Assembly: GCA_965153455.1 (NCBI GenBank)
Contig: OZ234496.1
Span: 15,306,304-15,370,303 of the forward strand
Direction: 5' to 3'
Source of the DNA: Sphagnum compactum
Taxonomy: Eukaryota; Bryophyta; Sphagnopsida; Sphagnales
Length of the DNA: 64,000 nucleotides
Shown: positions 24,746-36,476 of the stretch, one piece after another
Layout: each line of letters starts with the position of its first letter
Position numbering within the stretch: position 1 is the first letter of the stretch
Made by a program: the position numbers and the translations under genes
The notes under the pieces: model-generated
Seen by the model: the letters and a program-made list of their open reading frames with translations, nothing else
What the model was told of the DNA's origin: nothing
The model's database searches: none

Positions 24746-24890
24746 TATATATAAGACGTGTTTGTTTAATAAAAACACCTTAAAAAAAAATCAATCATTT
24801 GATATGCAAAATTCCTTCATTTCATAATTTTCAAGCTTTTGATAAAGCATGGGGAAATCATCAAGACTTTAAAAACTTGAAGTTTTTTTT

Positions 24891-24970
24891 CACTTTTGTG
24901 AGGTAGGTGGATTTGCAATAATTTACAAGAAGACCTACTCAAATTTGGCTACAAGTGAAAGAGAAAATTC
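24891..24970 (-). repeat. SINE-like 3' end, copy A
   Basis: This matches 27355-27440 and 33555-33640. The shared core on the plus strand runs from TTTTGTGAGGTGGGTG to AAATTTGGCTACA. Each copy has a T run immediately on its left, which is a poly-A tail when read on the minus strand. That pattern fits a minus-strand non-autonomous retroposon of which only the 3' end is conserved. Confidence 0.55.
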
Positions 24971-27354
24971 AAAATGTTAAGGAATCCCTTTATAATTTAG
25001 CGACGAGTTAGAAAGCAATGTTTAATATGAAAAATTGAAAGGTTCCTACCTAGAAATACGATAGTACCTTGGCAACTTTGATATTAATTAAGGTATTTGT
25101 AGAAATGTTGAAATTTTCAAAAAAGAAAAATTCAAAAATAAAAAAATTGTGAAGGAAAATAGAAAATTTATTAAATCATCATTAATTATTTGATGGACAC
25201 ATGTTGAAGCTCCCTTTATATTATGATATGGCAAATTTGGTGGATTAATTTTCCAAAAAAAAAAACTCTTTCGGAGCTTTGGTAATCCACTTTTATGTTT
25301 GACAAATGGCAAATTTTTGCCTAGAAAAAAATATGCTTCAAACCATATAAATGTAATCAATTCAAATTATGTCCATGCTTTTGAAGGTGTCAATAATGCC
25401 ATGACTAATTATTTTGACCTCCTCAAGAAATGCATGGATTTAAGTTGTGATAGGTCTTAACCAAGGTTAATTGGTTATTTTTAATAACAAGCCCACTATG
25501 TTTTTTGTTTATAGAATTAATTCTATTCCTAATATGTAAAATCCTAATTTCAAAATATTTTTATATTCACTAATGATTTGATTCTATATTTGAAAATGGA
25601 CTTCATAAACTTAACAAAAAATCATAACTTATTTCATCACAAGCCCTATTTATACAAGTTGTTTAAGTAAAACATTGCATATCAAACCTTATTTAAAACC
25701 TAAATGTGATATTAATTAATTTTGAGAAAACAACGACATGGTTTTTAGAATGAATTGAAATTTTTTTTGGCAATATAATTTAACTAAATTGGCATGGTCA
25801 AATTGATATATACAATACAAAGGTTAACTAAGGCCATTCAAGGTCATATGCAACTCACAGAAAACCACCCATCAAATGCAACAAATGTTCATTGTTGACA
25901 ACCACACCATGACTTGTTCATGTGAAATTGTGATGTTTTGAATGTCCATGAAATGTCAAAGCAAAAAAACCCAACAAGTAGATGGATAGACTTCAAAGCA
26001 ACCCATCAATTGGATGGGTGCACCCAAAATCTACACATGACCATCCATTAGCTTGGGTTAATAACAAGGATTCACCACCACCAATGGATCCAACTCAATA
26101 TTATACCCAATACCAAATTCCAAGCTCGCTATTGTTGCTTACTAGCTATTCTTTTCACAATCATTACACCTTCTTACCAACAACACCATCAATTGTTGGG
26201 AAACAACTTCGCAATAGTGTACAAAAAATGATGGTATCATACCAAAGTCATTCACAAAATTACAATGACAAATGTGACTTAAAAGTTTTCAAATAGACTT
26301 TTTTCAAATCCTAGATGCTAGACCTTACCAACATTAACTTTACCATACTAGTGATAATATTGTTCAACCTTTGAATGTAGCATCAAGAATGAATGAAAAG
26401 TAAAAAAATGTTCAAAGCTTGAAAAGTTTTTGTTATGTATCTTGTTGCAAGAGTAAGTTTTAAGGAAAAGTAGATCATTTGTTTTTTGGAGGATGTTTGA
26501 TTCTTATTCATGCAAGTTGAACCATGATGCACACTGCTTGGGAGAATACACACCATGCTAATCAATACACAAAACAAATGTTATGTTCATTAAACATACA
26601 TGCAAGTTTTTGAACTTCTTGGAATCATGGTGATGGAACGTCCAACTCAAGGCAAGGATTCTATCACTTGGCCATCAAAATAGTATGTTAATCAATCAAT
26701 ATATCCTAGATGTTTCAATTTTAAATTAATTATAAAATTTGTGCCTCAACTTCTCCTTCACTTACTTTATGCATTCTACAATTGACATTCATTTGGTTGA
26801 AACTTGTGTGAGCTTTATATGCTTTTCAAAAGCCTATGCAAACTTTTTTTTCCATTTCATTTAAACTTCTTATCCTTGTTTGCTTCTTATAATCTTCGTG
26901 TAATGAAAAGGATTTGCCAATAAATTTCACCAAATGTACAATTGTAACACAAAATTGTTGCAAGATGTGAGTCAAAACTCAAGAACACATATACTTGTCA
27001 ACCATATGGAATGGTTGAACGTTTAGTGCACCATTTTCCTCCAATATATGTGAGCTTGATATGCTCTATGCAAGTTACTTTGTTCACCTCCTCTTAATTC
27101 TAATTTGTGTTTGCTACCTACAAGGTTTGTTGTTATGGACAAAGCATGGCAACAAAACTTTCAAGTGACAGACACAATTGTAGCAAAATGCCAAAGTCTA
27201 GTACACCATTTCCCTCCATTTCTGAGAACAACCAAGTGTTCAGAATTTCCAATCTAGGGAAGTTCAATTAGAATTTAAGAAATTGTCTTATGTGTAAGGC
27301 TTTCATATTCAATCTAGAAGCTCTTTCCATTGTTTTTTTTGTTTTGTTTTTCTC
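24971..27354. other. A+T-rich intergenic DNA
   Basis: No gene is supported. A plus-strand frame of 104 codons (25982-26296) is Ser/Tyr/Pro-rich and lacks any recognised motif, so I do not call it. Bases 25067-25110 resemble 19409-19450. Confidence 0.4.
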
Positions 27355-27440
27355 AATTTTGTGAGGTGGGTGAAAAAGTGATTATCCACAAGAGGACTTA
27401 GCCAAATTTGGCTACAGGTCAAAAAGAAAAGTAGAATTTC
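27355..27440 (-). repeat. SINE-like 3' end, copy B
   Basis: Second copy of the ~75-base repeat described at 24891-24970. It reads CAATTTTGTGAGGTGGGTG through GCCAAATTTGGCTACAGG on the plus strand, with a T-rich run to its left. Confidence 0.55.
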
Positions 27441-29371
27441 TTTGATACCATGCCATATACTGGCAATATGGACCAAATGTGGCGATTTCAACCTTTCATC
27501 TTCCTCGAAATATGGCGACTTTGGGCCATTTTTTTCAAAAAAAATCTTTCAGTAAAAGAATCAGACCCTTTTATTTTGAATCCAAGTTGCAAAATTCTGC
27601 CACAAAAGAAAAACTGGCTTTTTCACATTTCTGGAAACATACTTTTCTGTGAATCGTTTTGTAATTTTCTATGAGCTTTCTGGACCCGAAGGATCCAGAC
27701 CAACAGATCACATTTTGCATCCCAGTTCCAAGTAACAAAGCCTTAGAGCAAAATTGCACAATCTGCCAAACTGTGGATTGATTCAAAGTCTACTTAGACA
27801 TGTGTTTCTTGTACCATGAATGTTGAAGCCCCGCATATAGCCTGCAACCACAGTCCCTTAAACACGTATTTATTCAACTGAAAAATTCACCACCCAGATG
27901 CTTGAACAAAGATCTATGAAAACTTGGAGTTTCTGTCACATTTCCAGGAGCAGTGGCAAGACTCAGTCATAATGTTCACCAGCACTCAACAGGCATTAGC
28001 TAATATATGAAAAGTCAAAAAGTATCCTCATCCACCTGCAAAACACTTCGCATGAAAGCTTCTATTGAGCTTGACACTGTACAGGCAAGCATATTAGCCT
28101 CAGACCAATGCTTGAACAAAGAACATCACAAAACAAAACACAGGAGCGATCATAGTGATTGAAGCTAATTCACAAGAAGAAGAAAGTAAAACATTGCTTT
28201 GAAAAATTGACTGAAGGGAATCCATGCGATGGCATGGAAGATGCCCAAAGGTCTGTATATGCAGAGACACATGATAACATTCTTTGTGCACACTTAGTTG
28301 CTGCACTCTATAGTTAGCAAGCGATGATAATCTTGCAGTACATACAGCACAGCAAAAATATAAAGCAAATGAACCCACCTGGTCCTGTTGGTAAGAAACC
28401 CCCATGATGGTACAGCAGTTATTTACACCTCCCAAAAGAGCTACTTATTGCTGCTTGTTAACACTTTCTTTCCAACCTGACCCCAAAGTACACTACATAG
28501 TTTCCACGTTTCATATTATAAATTTCTAAGAATACTCATCTAAATTTCCAAACAAGCACCCCTGACAGACACTCCAGCTTAATTCTACACATCCGCTAGC
28601 ATACACATGAATTTGATTGGACTCCCCACTACAGATCTACCAAAAATGCTCAAAGTTTCCAAAAGACAAAGTTTATCGATGAATGCTGTCAGCTTATTAC
28701 CAGCCCAGTGCTCAAAGCACAGTGATCTGCTGGTATTCCAACACCTGTATAATGGCACTGCCTGGTCTCCATCCCAGCATTATACTGGTTTTCCCTTGAG
28801 CGGACCACATCATTGAAGGCAATGTAATGAACCAGTAAAGTTCTCCTTTTAGGATTTTGTAAATCCAGAATCACTATGCTCAGCGCCACTCCACTTCTAA
28901 AGAAAGGGACAAGATTGACCATGAATTTTCCAACCTGATAAAACAACCAACCACTACCCATATCTTAGTACCTACAATCCAAGAAAAACAGAACAGACAC
29001 TGAAAACAAGAGCAATGAAAAGGGAGCTTCTATTATTTCTACACAGCCAAGACTATAATCTGTAGACTAAGTCATTCTGTTGAAGGTATGCCTGCAAATC
29101 CAAAGCCTAAACCACCATTGGAAAGAGGACAGGAATGGCCTAAGTTGATACTTGCCAGGAGGGGAATACTTTGCCTGAACCAGGCTCAAAATTCATATAC
29201 TCAAAGTCTTGATTATGAGGGCAAGCAACATCCACAGAAAACCCTTGAAAATAAAGCCAGGGTGGTAAACATGTTCTATTGTTTCACAAAGATCTGAAGG
29301 CTTAGGGTAGGTCAGATTAGGGTTACAAAGGGACTTGGACCTGATATAGTCACAAAGGTAGGTCACCTGGT
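27441..29371. other. Downstream flank of the PHD-finger gene
   Basis: Base composition becomes more even from about 27850, which suggests the 3' untranslated region of the minus-strand gene ending at 29372. No second gene is recognised. Confidence 0.35.
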
Positions 29372-32300
29372 TCACTTGCAAAAAGCAGGACTTTGCATGG
29401 GTATCTGTGCAGCAGATGTAAAGGGAGCCATACTAGCTCCAGTTGCTAAAGCTTGACTTGCAGCAGGGAGTACCTTCAGCGTGTTCTCAGGCCAGGCTGT
29501 AGCTGTTTCTTCATGGGCTTGAGATGCATATGGTAGGGTTTCACTTGAGCCTCCATTATTGTGCTCAGGATCCACTTGCAGATCACAAGTTCGAGTCACA
29601 CATGATGAAACTGGTCCACTTAGCAAGGACATATTTTGCATTTCCTGGCAATCTGGCCTTGAACCTCCACCCTCTACAGTTGTCTCCTCCAAGCCCACTT
29701 GTGTTGCATCCTCTTCCTTGGCAGCAAGTACACGATCAGAGCTAACTTTTGAAACATCTGAACCTACAAAAGCCACAGCTTCAATTCCTTCAAAGCCCAA
29801 CCTTGAATTTTGACCATCCACAGTTATATTTTCCACCAAACTGGCTTCCACTGCTACATCTTCCTGCCTTGAGTTTTTCTCCAATCCTGATCCCACCACT
29901 ACCTCTTCCTGGCCGCAAAGTACAGTCTCAGAAACTGCTTCTGAAACTGCCACAGGTGTTGCACCAGTGGGCATATCTGTGTGCATGGTTTCAGCTTCTC
30001 CAGAATCTTTCAGACCAGCATGGTCACCATCATCTGCATGCACAACTTCAGTCACAGCTTCTTTTGAAACCATGTCTGCATCATCTGCAACTTCAGATGC
30101 TCCAGAATCCACAATTACTATCCCTGCATCATCTGTGTGCACAACCTCAGTCACTCCAGAACCTGTTGAAGCCATTACTGCACCATCAGCATCCACCATC
30201 TTAACTGCTCTGTAATCTTCCAAACCTGTATTCACATCTGCTATTTCCACATCCTGTAAAGCTACAGGAGCATCAGCTGCATTGCCTGCAGGAATGGGTG
30301 TCCCTGTTACTGATGACATCTCATCCATAGCTATAGCTTCACTCCTTGATTGGTCTTCCTTTGCCTCTGCAAGCAAATCAGGAAGAGCACTATGCTGTTC
30401 TAGTTGCCCCACATCTCCATGGTACTCTAAGCTACGTGCCTCCTCAGGAACATTGGCCTCAGCTTGTTCATCTAGGGACATTGCAGAGTCTCCAAGAACA
30501 GCAGCCTCAAGAATTTCCTGCAAAAAATCAGGTTGTCTGTCCTCGATGTCAGAAACAGGATGAGTAGCTCCAGCATCAGCTTCCACCATGGCATCAAATG
30601 GAAGCTCTGCAGAATTGTCAGCTGCTGCTGTTGTCAATGAATCTTCCATTGTGGAAGATACTGTGACTCCCTCCACAGTTTCTGTTTTTACCACAGTGGA
30701 CATTTCCTCAGAAGCTTGATGCTCACAGAGTTTAGGAGGAATTTCTGGACTTGAATGCTCAGAAGCATCTGATCGCAGGACTGAACTCTGATCAATCATG
30801 TTGCTCTTCTTCACCTCATGCCTTGAAACCCTTGAATCAAAGCGCTTGGACTCCTTATGAATCACTGAGCGAGGCCTTGTCTGCTGCGGCCTAGGTTGCA
30901 ACAGACGCTCGGATGGAGATGTCTGACTGCTCCGAGGCCAAGCCCTAGCTGCATCTGCAGTGTTGTTGAGCCCACTGGCAGTGATCTCTGGTTTGACAGA
31001 GGATTTTCGTTGTGGTGGAGTAAGATTATGAGAAATGCGGGGGGAGCTGTTGATGACTCTGTGCAGTTGCCGGGCCAATTCTTCATCATCCAAAGAAGTT
31101 GCTCCACTATGCCCCGCTTGCTTCTCTTCTTGCTCCACCTTCACATCAGTCCTCCCCAACAGCATCTTCTCTTTTGTGCTCTCCTGAGGTACAAACATCT
31201 GCAGCTTTGAAGAACTCTCTGCCAATCTGGGTTCTGCATTTGCAGCTTTCCTCCGAAGTTCAGCTCGGGCATGAGCCATGGCCTTAGCTGCATGAGCAGC
31301 TGCTTCCAGAGCCAGTTTTGCTGCTGCTGCAGCCTTCACAGCTGCACTGGCTTTAGCAGCAGCATTTTCTTTAGCTGCCATAGCCAATTTGGCAGCCTGC
31401 TCTGCAGCAGATTTAGCTGCAGCTGCTGTATCATGTGAAGACACTGTCATTGGCATCTCTTGTGATGTTTTCCTTACAGGAACAAGGCTCTTTGATTTCA
31501 CTGTCGCAGGTGGTGCTTCCCCTCCATCCTGTACTTGCTGTGCACCCCGCTCTGACTTGGATGGATCTCCATGATCCATGTCTTCAAGCTTAGGCCGCTC
31601 TCGTGACATTCGTGGCTTCTTAAAAGATCGGCTAAAACCAAAAGTGGCGCCTGCAGTTGTTGTTGTTGAAGCAGAGACTCTGGTCATCTCTGTACTGCAA
31701 TTCTTTCTCATGGGGCTTTCAGAACACGCCTTGCGTCTGCTGCCTGATAAGCTACCATTCAAAGCTTGTTGTTCCTGGTGTTGATGGGAAGTTCGCTCAC
31801 AATCAGGGCAGACATATGCTGCTAAAGCATCAATCCTGGAAGGGTTGGTAGGGTTGCGCTTGTTTTCACACTCTGCGTGCACAGAGCGTCCGCACCGACA
31901 ACACAAAACCCACAAGACCGGATCCTGTAGCAAATTCACATCATGATACGTGACAAGACAGTGAGGACAAAACATACGCTTGCTGTAAAGCAGCGCACAA
32001 GACTCGCAAAGGCGTAAGAAGATGCTCCCATGCTTGATTCTGCGCATTCCAGTGCTCTCCACACCATGACACCCTCCACACCCTTCCTGCTCCACGCCAA
32101 CTGCCACAACTCCTCCGCCCTCCCCATCATCGACAGCAGCAACAACCCCTTCTTCCTCCTGAGAGCCCATCTCTTGAGAAGAACCCTGAATCCCACGGCC
32201 AACCGCAACCGGATTAGAGCCTGAAGCCAGCCACCCATTCTGTCGCAACCCAGCCAAAAGGCGTTTCCGCGGAGGAAGCGACTCGCCCCCGACCACCGAG

Positions 32301-32407
32301 CCCATCACGGCACGCCCTCCTCCCTCCAGGCTTCCTTCACCTCCTCTACATTCCGAAGACTCACAGGACGCTTCCATGTCCGCCATCTTCTCACGCACTT
32401 CCACCAC
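29372..32407 (-). CDS. PHD-finger protein with alanine-rich and disordered tail (1011 aa, single exon)
   Basis: A 1011-codon uninterrupted frame, far beyond chance. The N-terminus is acidic and Gly-rich. A Cys-rich module follows: C110-x2-C113 and C134-x2-C137, then a C4HC3 PHD-like finger made of C147/C150, C169 or C170/C172, H177/C180 and C200/C203. PHD fingers commonly read histone tails, so a chromatin role is plausible but not shown. Residues about 326-390 are an Ala/Lys-rich run likely to form a long charged helix. The rest (about 390-1011) is Ser/Glu/Asp/Val-rich with worn acidic repeats, and looks disordered. The first Met reads MVEVREKMADMEAS; the second Met (residue 8) is an equally good start. 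I do not recognise a named family, and an extra leader exon cannot be excluded. Confidence 0.82.
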   Translation of the reverse strand: MVEVREKMADMEASCESSECRGGEGSLEGGGRAVMGSVVGGESLPPRKRLLAGLRQNGWLASGSNPVAVGRGIQGSSQEMGSQEEEGVVAAVDDGEGGGVVAVGVEQEGCGGCHGVESTGMRRIKHGSIFLRLCESCALLYSKRMFCPHCLVTYHDVNLLQDPVLWVLCCRCGRSVHAECENKRNPTNPSRIDALAAYVCPDCERTSHQHQEQQALNGSLSGSRRKACSESPMRKNCSTEMTRVSASTTTTAGATFGFSRSFKKPRMSRERPKLEDMDHGDPSKSERGAQQVQDGGEAPPATVKSKSLVPVRKTSQEMPMTVSSHDTAAAAKSAAEQAAKLAMAAKENAAAKASAAVKAAAAAKLALEAAAHAAKAMAHARAELRRKAANAEPRLAESSSKLQMFVPQESTKEKMLLGRTDVKVEQEEKQAGHSGATSLDDEELARQLHRVINSSPRISHNLTPPQRKSSVKPEITASGLNNTADAARAWPRSSQTSPSERLLQPRPQQTRPRSVIHKESKRFDSRVSRHEVKKSNMIDQSSVLRSDASEHSSPEIPPKLCEHQASEEMSTVVKTETVEGVTVSSTMEDSLTTAAADNSAELPFDAMVEADAGATHPVSDIEDRQPDFLQEILEAAVLGDSAMSLDEQAEANVPEEARSLEYHGDVGQLEQHSALPDLLAEAKEDQSRSEAIAMDEMSSVTGTPIPAGNAADAPVALQDVEIADVNTGLEDYRAVKMVDADGAVMASTGSGVTEVVHTDDAGIVIVDSGASEVADDADMVSKEAVTEVVHADDGDHAGLKDSGEAETMHTDMPTGATPVAVSEAVSETVLCGQEEVVVGSGLEKNSRQEDVAVEASLVENITVDGQNSRLGFEGIEAVAFVGSDVSKVSSDRVLAAKEEDATQVGLEETTVEGGGSRPDCQEMQNMSLLSGPVSSCVTRTCDLQVDPEHNNGGSSETLPYASQAHEETATAWPENTLKVLPAASQALATGASMAPFTSAAQIPMQSPAFCK

Positions 32408-33060
32408 TCTTCCTCATGCACACTACCTACGCGCCCATAACCCTAAAAAACACACGCTTCTTCTTCATCTCTCTGCCTCTGCTCCTCCGGCTTCGGCTCA
32501 CCATCCATTCCCCGCACTTCTTCTTCAACCCTAAAACTTCTTTTGCCCCCAAAACTCCAAAACCCACAACAACGATTCACCCATTGCACTGGAATCCAAC
32601 GCCGAAACCCAACTCCTGGAACCAAATCCTCCAAATCCTGGAACCTAATCCTCCAAATCGCGACCGATCGGGCTCCCACATCGCGATGGAGCTCAGCAAG
32701 GTTGCAAGAAATGAAGCACATGCCTCTGCCCATCAAAGCGAACCCAATTCTCTCCTCTCTCTCTCTCTCCAAAACCTCGCTCGCGGATGAGCCACGAACG
32801 GACCCATCCATCCATCCCTCCATTCATCCATCCACCAATCCATGCATTCATTCATCGTCCCCAGTCATCCATCATCATCACCTTCTCCGGAAGTGTGTCT
32901 TGGGGTAACAACACAGATTTGTCTGTTACTGGTGTAAAAGATTCTTTTATTTTATTTTATTCTTTTGAGGCATTAGATTTATTCGTAAAGTCACCCTCTC
33001 TTTTGGGACTAGCTTTCACCCCTATCCCTTCTTTCAGTGGTATCCGCAAAGTAAGAAAAA
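32408..33060 (-). promoter_or_regulatory. 5' leader and promoter side of the PHD-finger gene
   Basis: Mixed-composition DNA directly upstream of the start codon. It contains a CATC/ATCC microsatellite at about 32800-32865 and a CT run at about 32752-32768. Frames on both strands here are short and without family features. Confidence 0.4.
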
Positions 33061-33554
33061 TTTATTAAATCTGATTACGAAATGCTGAAACTCAGCATTT
33101 AATACACAACGTTCCAGACTAATTATAGTATGTGTACAGGCAGGAGCAATGAAAATATACGAAACAGCTGTGGAGGCGCTCAGGAAAGAAAGAGGAAAAA
33201 GAAAGGTTGAAACTCAGTTCACCACCAAAATTGGTGGATAAACTAGTTTGAGTCCAGTTATTTTGCTTTGTAAAATTTTCATTCCCAGTTACGCGTTTGA
33301 TGTCCTATTATGCCAAAACTGACCGTTTTCACCCGTCAATCCCCAGACTTTACTCATAACACTATTAGTTTTGTGAGTTTTTGGCAATTTGGTGGTGTCC
33401 TTTGTTGGCTTTCATTGATGAAGTATGTGATGTGATGGCAGTTTTTGTAGGTTAAAAAAAAGTGGACCAAATTTGAAGAAATTTTCTTTTGAAGCAAAAA
33501 TATGAAAGCACAATAGTTTAATGTGTAGCAACCATGGTTTTTTTTTTTTTTTCC

Positions 33555-33640
33555 CAATTTTGTGATGTAGCTGAAGTGGCAATCATCCATAAGATGATTC
33601 AGCCAGATTTGGCTACATATTAGTATGGAAGTAGAAAAAG
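33555..33640 (-). repeat. SINE-like 3' end, copy C
   Basis: Third copy of the repeat at 24891-24970 and 27355-27440. A T run precedes it on the plus strand, then CAATTTTGTGATGTAGCTG and AGCCAGATTTGGCTACA. Confidence 0.55.
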
Positions 33641-34341
33641 ACCGGAATCCTTCTCTATTTTTGAATACATATTGAAACTTATCATAAAAATACTAGTGAT
33701 TTGGATTTATTTTTCTTTTGAAATCTGGCAAATTTGGAACTTTCTTTTCATGAAAAGGTTGAAATCATAGTTTTCAGGCTGGAATTTGTGAAATTGCATC
33801 CCAAAAACAAAACTGGTATAAACATGAGATCCAACTTCTTCACCATGGACCCATGAAACGACTCAACTGTGCTCAATTCCAATTTGAACATTTGGTAACT
33901 TGCATGTTTTAGTACATAGTCATATGATAGGTGCAACAACTTCTTCACCGCTTGCTCAATTCCAATTTCAACATTTGGTTACTTGCATGTTTTAGTACCT
34001 AGTCATAAGTAGTACAATAGTTCTTCTTTTGTTTGTTTCAAGGTTTGATTGAAAGTGGTTTCCATATGGGATTTGTGTTTATTGGGATATTGTTGGCTCT
34101 ATCCTACATGGGCATTGTGAGAACACCTTTAAGCAAGTATGGGTTTGCAGGTTTAAGTGTTAAGTTTTTCTCTTTTAAGTTGGGTGAGAAAAGCAAAAGG
34201 TTCTAGGGTGCTAATTTTTATTTTTTCCTCAGGGTTTTTTTAAAATGTGGGGCTTTAGTGAATAGAAGAGCTTTGGTTGGTGTTTGGAGGGGTGATTTTT
34301 CGTGGACTTTTTTTTTGCAAGGAGTTATTTTTTAGGTGAAA

Positions 34342-34404
34342 TGGGGTGGTCGGGGAAAAGGGGGGCGGTGGGGGGGCGTGGGGGGAGGGGGGGGGGTGGG
34401 GTAT
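34342..34404 (+). repeat. G-rich low-complexity tract
   Basis: About 60 bases with repeated runs of 4-10 G separated by single other bases, able in principle to form G-quadruplexes. Such tracts are also prone to sequencing or assembly error. Confidence 0.7.
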
Positions 34405-35650
34405 CCCCTTTTTCCTCCTTTTTTTTCTTTCTCATAATATGGTGAATTAACAAGGATTTTTTCCCCAAGAAAACATTTAGAAAAACTCAATTTCATTTTT
34501 TGGGGCCAACAAACATGGGAAAATTTCATTAGAATTATAAATTAACAAAATAAAATAAAATCAAACACTTCATACAATGTTTAATCAAAAATTGAAAACA
34601 ATTCAATTTCAATTTTTTGTGTGATCAAAATTTTCATGCAAATGACCAAAAATTTGATGTTTATGTATATAAAAATACAAATATATATATAATTGAAAAT
34701 AATGGTTTAAACAATGGAATTTTTTTTGGGTTAAATGTTGTATCTCAAATATGAATTGACACAATTAGGGTTAAAGTGTACCCATGAACTGCATAATTAA
34801 AATTCATAGGATATTTTGTTTATTATTAGACCATAATTTAGTGGTTGAATCATAAAAAGATTTTTTATTGTTAAGTTGTAGTTAACCATGTAATCAAAAT
34901 TAGTTAAGTCAAAAAACAATAGTAAAAGGTTTAGGTTAGGTTTATGTTTCAATTAGGTTATGTTTGATTTATTTTTTTACATTAACATGAACATTGTGCT
35001 TGATTTAAACTTTCATTGTGTATTGTTATGTTTTTGGCAAGTGTGAATTTTTTACAGTGTGTGTTTGACTAGTGCATTTTTTTGTTACTTCATTTATTTG
35101 TTGTTAAATTCATTTTTCTTTCTTTTGCATGATGGCTATTGTTTTAATGAATTTTTTTTGATTAGTTGTTGCAATGGATGATTTGGATTTTGGAGTTAAA
35201 GATGTTACGTATGTGGTCAATATATATTACACCTTTGATTGAATTGCAAAATAAAACATGGAAGATCTAAACTATGCATATTTGCATTATGGTTTGTTGG
35301 ATAGGGTAGCTTTAACCATAATCAATATTAGGGTGAAATCATTTCATATAGAGATGCATGAACAATATTTGTAAAAAGACATGTTTGTAAAGTTTAAATT
35401 TTTTGGCATTGAGTCAAAGTCCAAAAGGGCATTTGAAAATAATGACATGCATGTTCTCATTACAATTGAATTGATGACCACCATTGTGTTATCAATCACT
35501 GTTTTTGAACTTAAATTGGTTCCCATGTTTTTTCACATGGATTCCATTAAAGAATTTAAATTTTTTTTTCAGTGTTGGAGTTAGTTACCATTGTTGTTAT
35601 CATTGTTAGTGTAAAGGGAAGAGAGGATAGCAAGGGTGAAAGATAATTGT

Positions 35651-36471
35651 TGACACCCCCCTAAATTCCTTGATAGACTCAACTACGAGTCCAAATGTGA
35701 AAACAGCGGAAGGATAAGGAGTTGGGGCATGCTCCCTGGCTCATAACACTTTGAGGGTAGAGGGGCATGCTGGAGCTCCAGGATGGGGACTAGGACAAGT
35801 GACAAGCGAATCAACTATTTATGTGAACTTGCACAAACCAAACAACAAGTTGGTTAGTACATAATTGTAGCACTTTTGGTGCACGGACGAGTCAAAGGCA
35901 AACACGGACTCATAAGACTCACCACAACCCGGACTTGAGGGAAGCTACCACCTTCCCCCTTATAGTATTTTCTGTGCTTGCCCATAACTTTTTGTGTAAA
36001 CCTCCGATTGAAGTGAGGTCTAAAGAAAAGTTGTATCCCTCGTCAAAAGCTTTTCAACGATATGTGGCATGTCACCTGCATGCAACCAAATCAGGGCGAT
36101 TCTCGACTTTTAATGGTCGGAAGTCAAATTACCAATTTGCCGGCCCTTTCTTTGACCATAACTTGTGTTTTAAGTACCTAAATGAGTCATTCGAACCCAT
36201 TTTAAACATCTATGTTCCAAGAGCTTTTCCAATGGTATAAGGAACTTTTCAATCCAATGAGATTTGACCCTTGCAATCGCCCTTTGAAAATTCAGAGGTC
36301 CATTAGGACTCAAACTCACAAAGTGGGACCTCATTTGGGAGTGTGAAGGTTCATTCCCTCACGCTCTCCTACACTCCCAGGAACATGACATATGATTCTC
36401 GGGCTTCACTCTTGGCCCGCACCTTTGCAAGCCCTTGCTTTGGTCGCGAGCCTAAGGTTAGGGTTGCGACA
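35651..36471. mobile_element. Solo LTR, copy 2 (821 bp)
   Basis: Begins TGACACCCCCCTAAATTCC and ends GGGTTGCGACA. It is flanked by the 5-bp duplication ATTGT (35646-35650 and 36472-36476). It is collinear with 20049-21052: shared blocks include GAGCCACAGGC/GAGTCAAAGGC, ACCACAACCCGGACTTG, CTTCCCCCTTATAGTAT and the end TAGGGTTGCGACA. It is shorter and more diverged, with several internal deletions. There is no coding frame. Confidence 0.87.
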
Positions 36472-36476
36472 ATTGT

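Larger units (their letters stand above)
33061..35645. other. A+T-rich intergenic DNA with a G-rich tract
   Basis: No gene supported. It holds the SINE-like copy C (33555-33640), a local duplication near 33880-34010 (CTCAATTCCAATTT...TTAGTAC twice), and a G-rich tract at 34342-34404 with many runs of four or more G. Confidence 0.45.

Noticed and set aside
25982-26296. 104-codon plus-strand frame
   Set aside because: Single isolated frame in A+T-rich DNA, no recognised motif, no convincing adjoining exon.
29524-31851. Several 60-150-codon plus-strand frames
   Set aside because: They are antisense shadows of the 1011-codon PHD-finger frame.
20049-36471. The two related 0.8-1.0 kb repeats as the two LTRs of one 16-kb element
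   Set aside because: Each copy has its own, different 5-bp target duplication and the PHD-finger gene lies between them, so they are independent solo LTRs.
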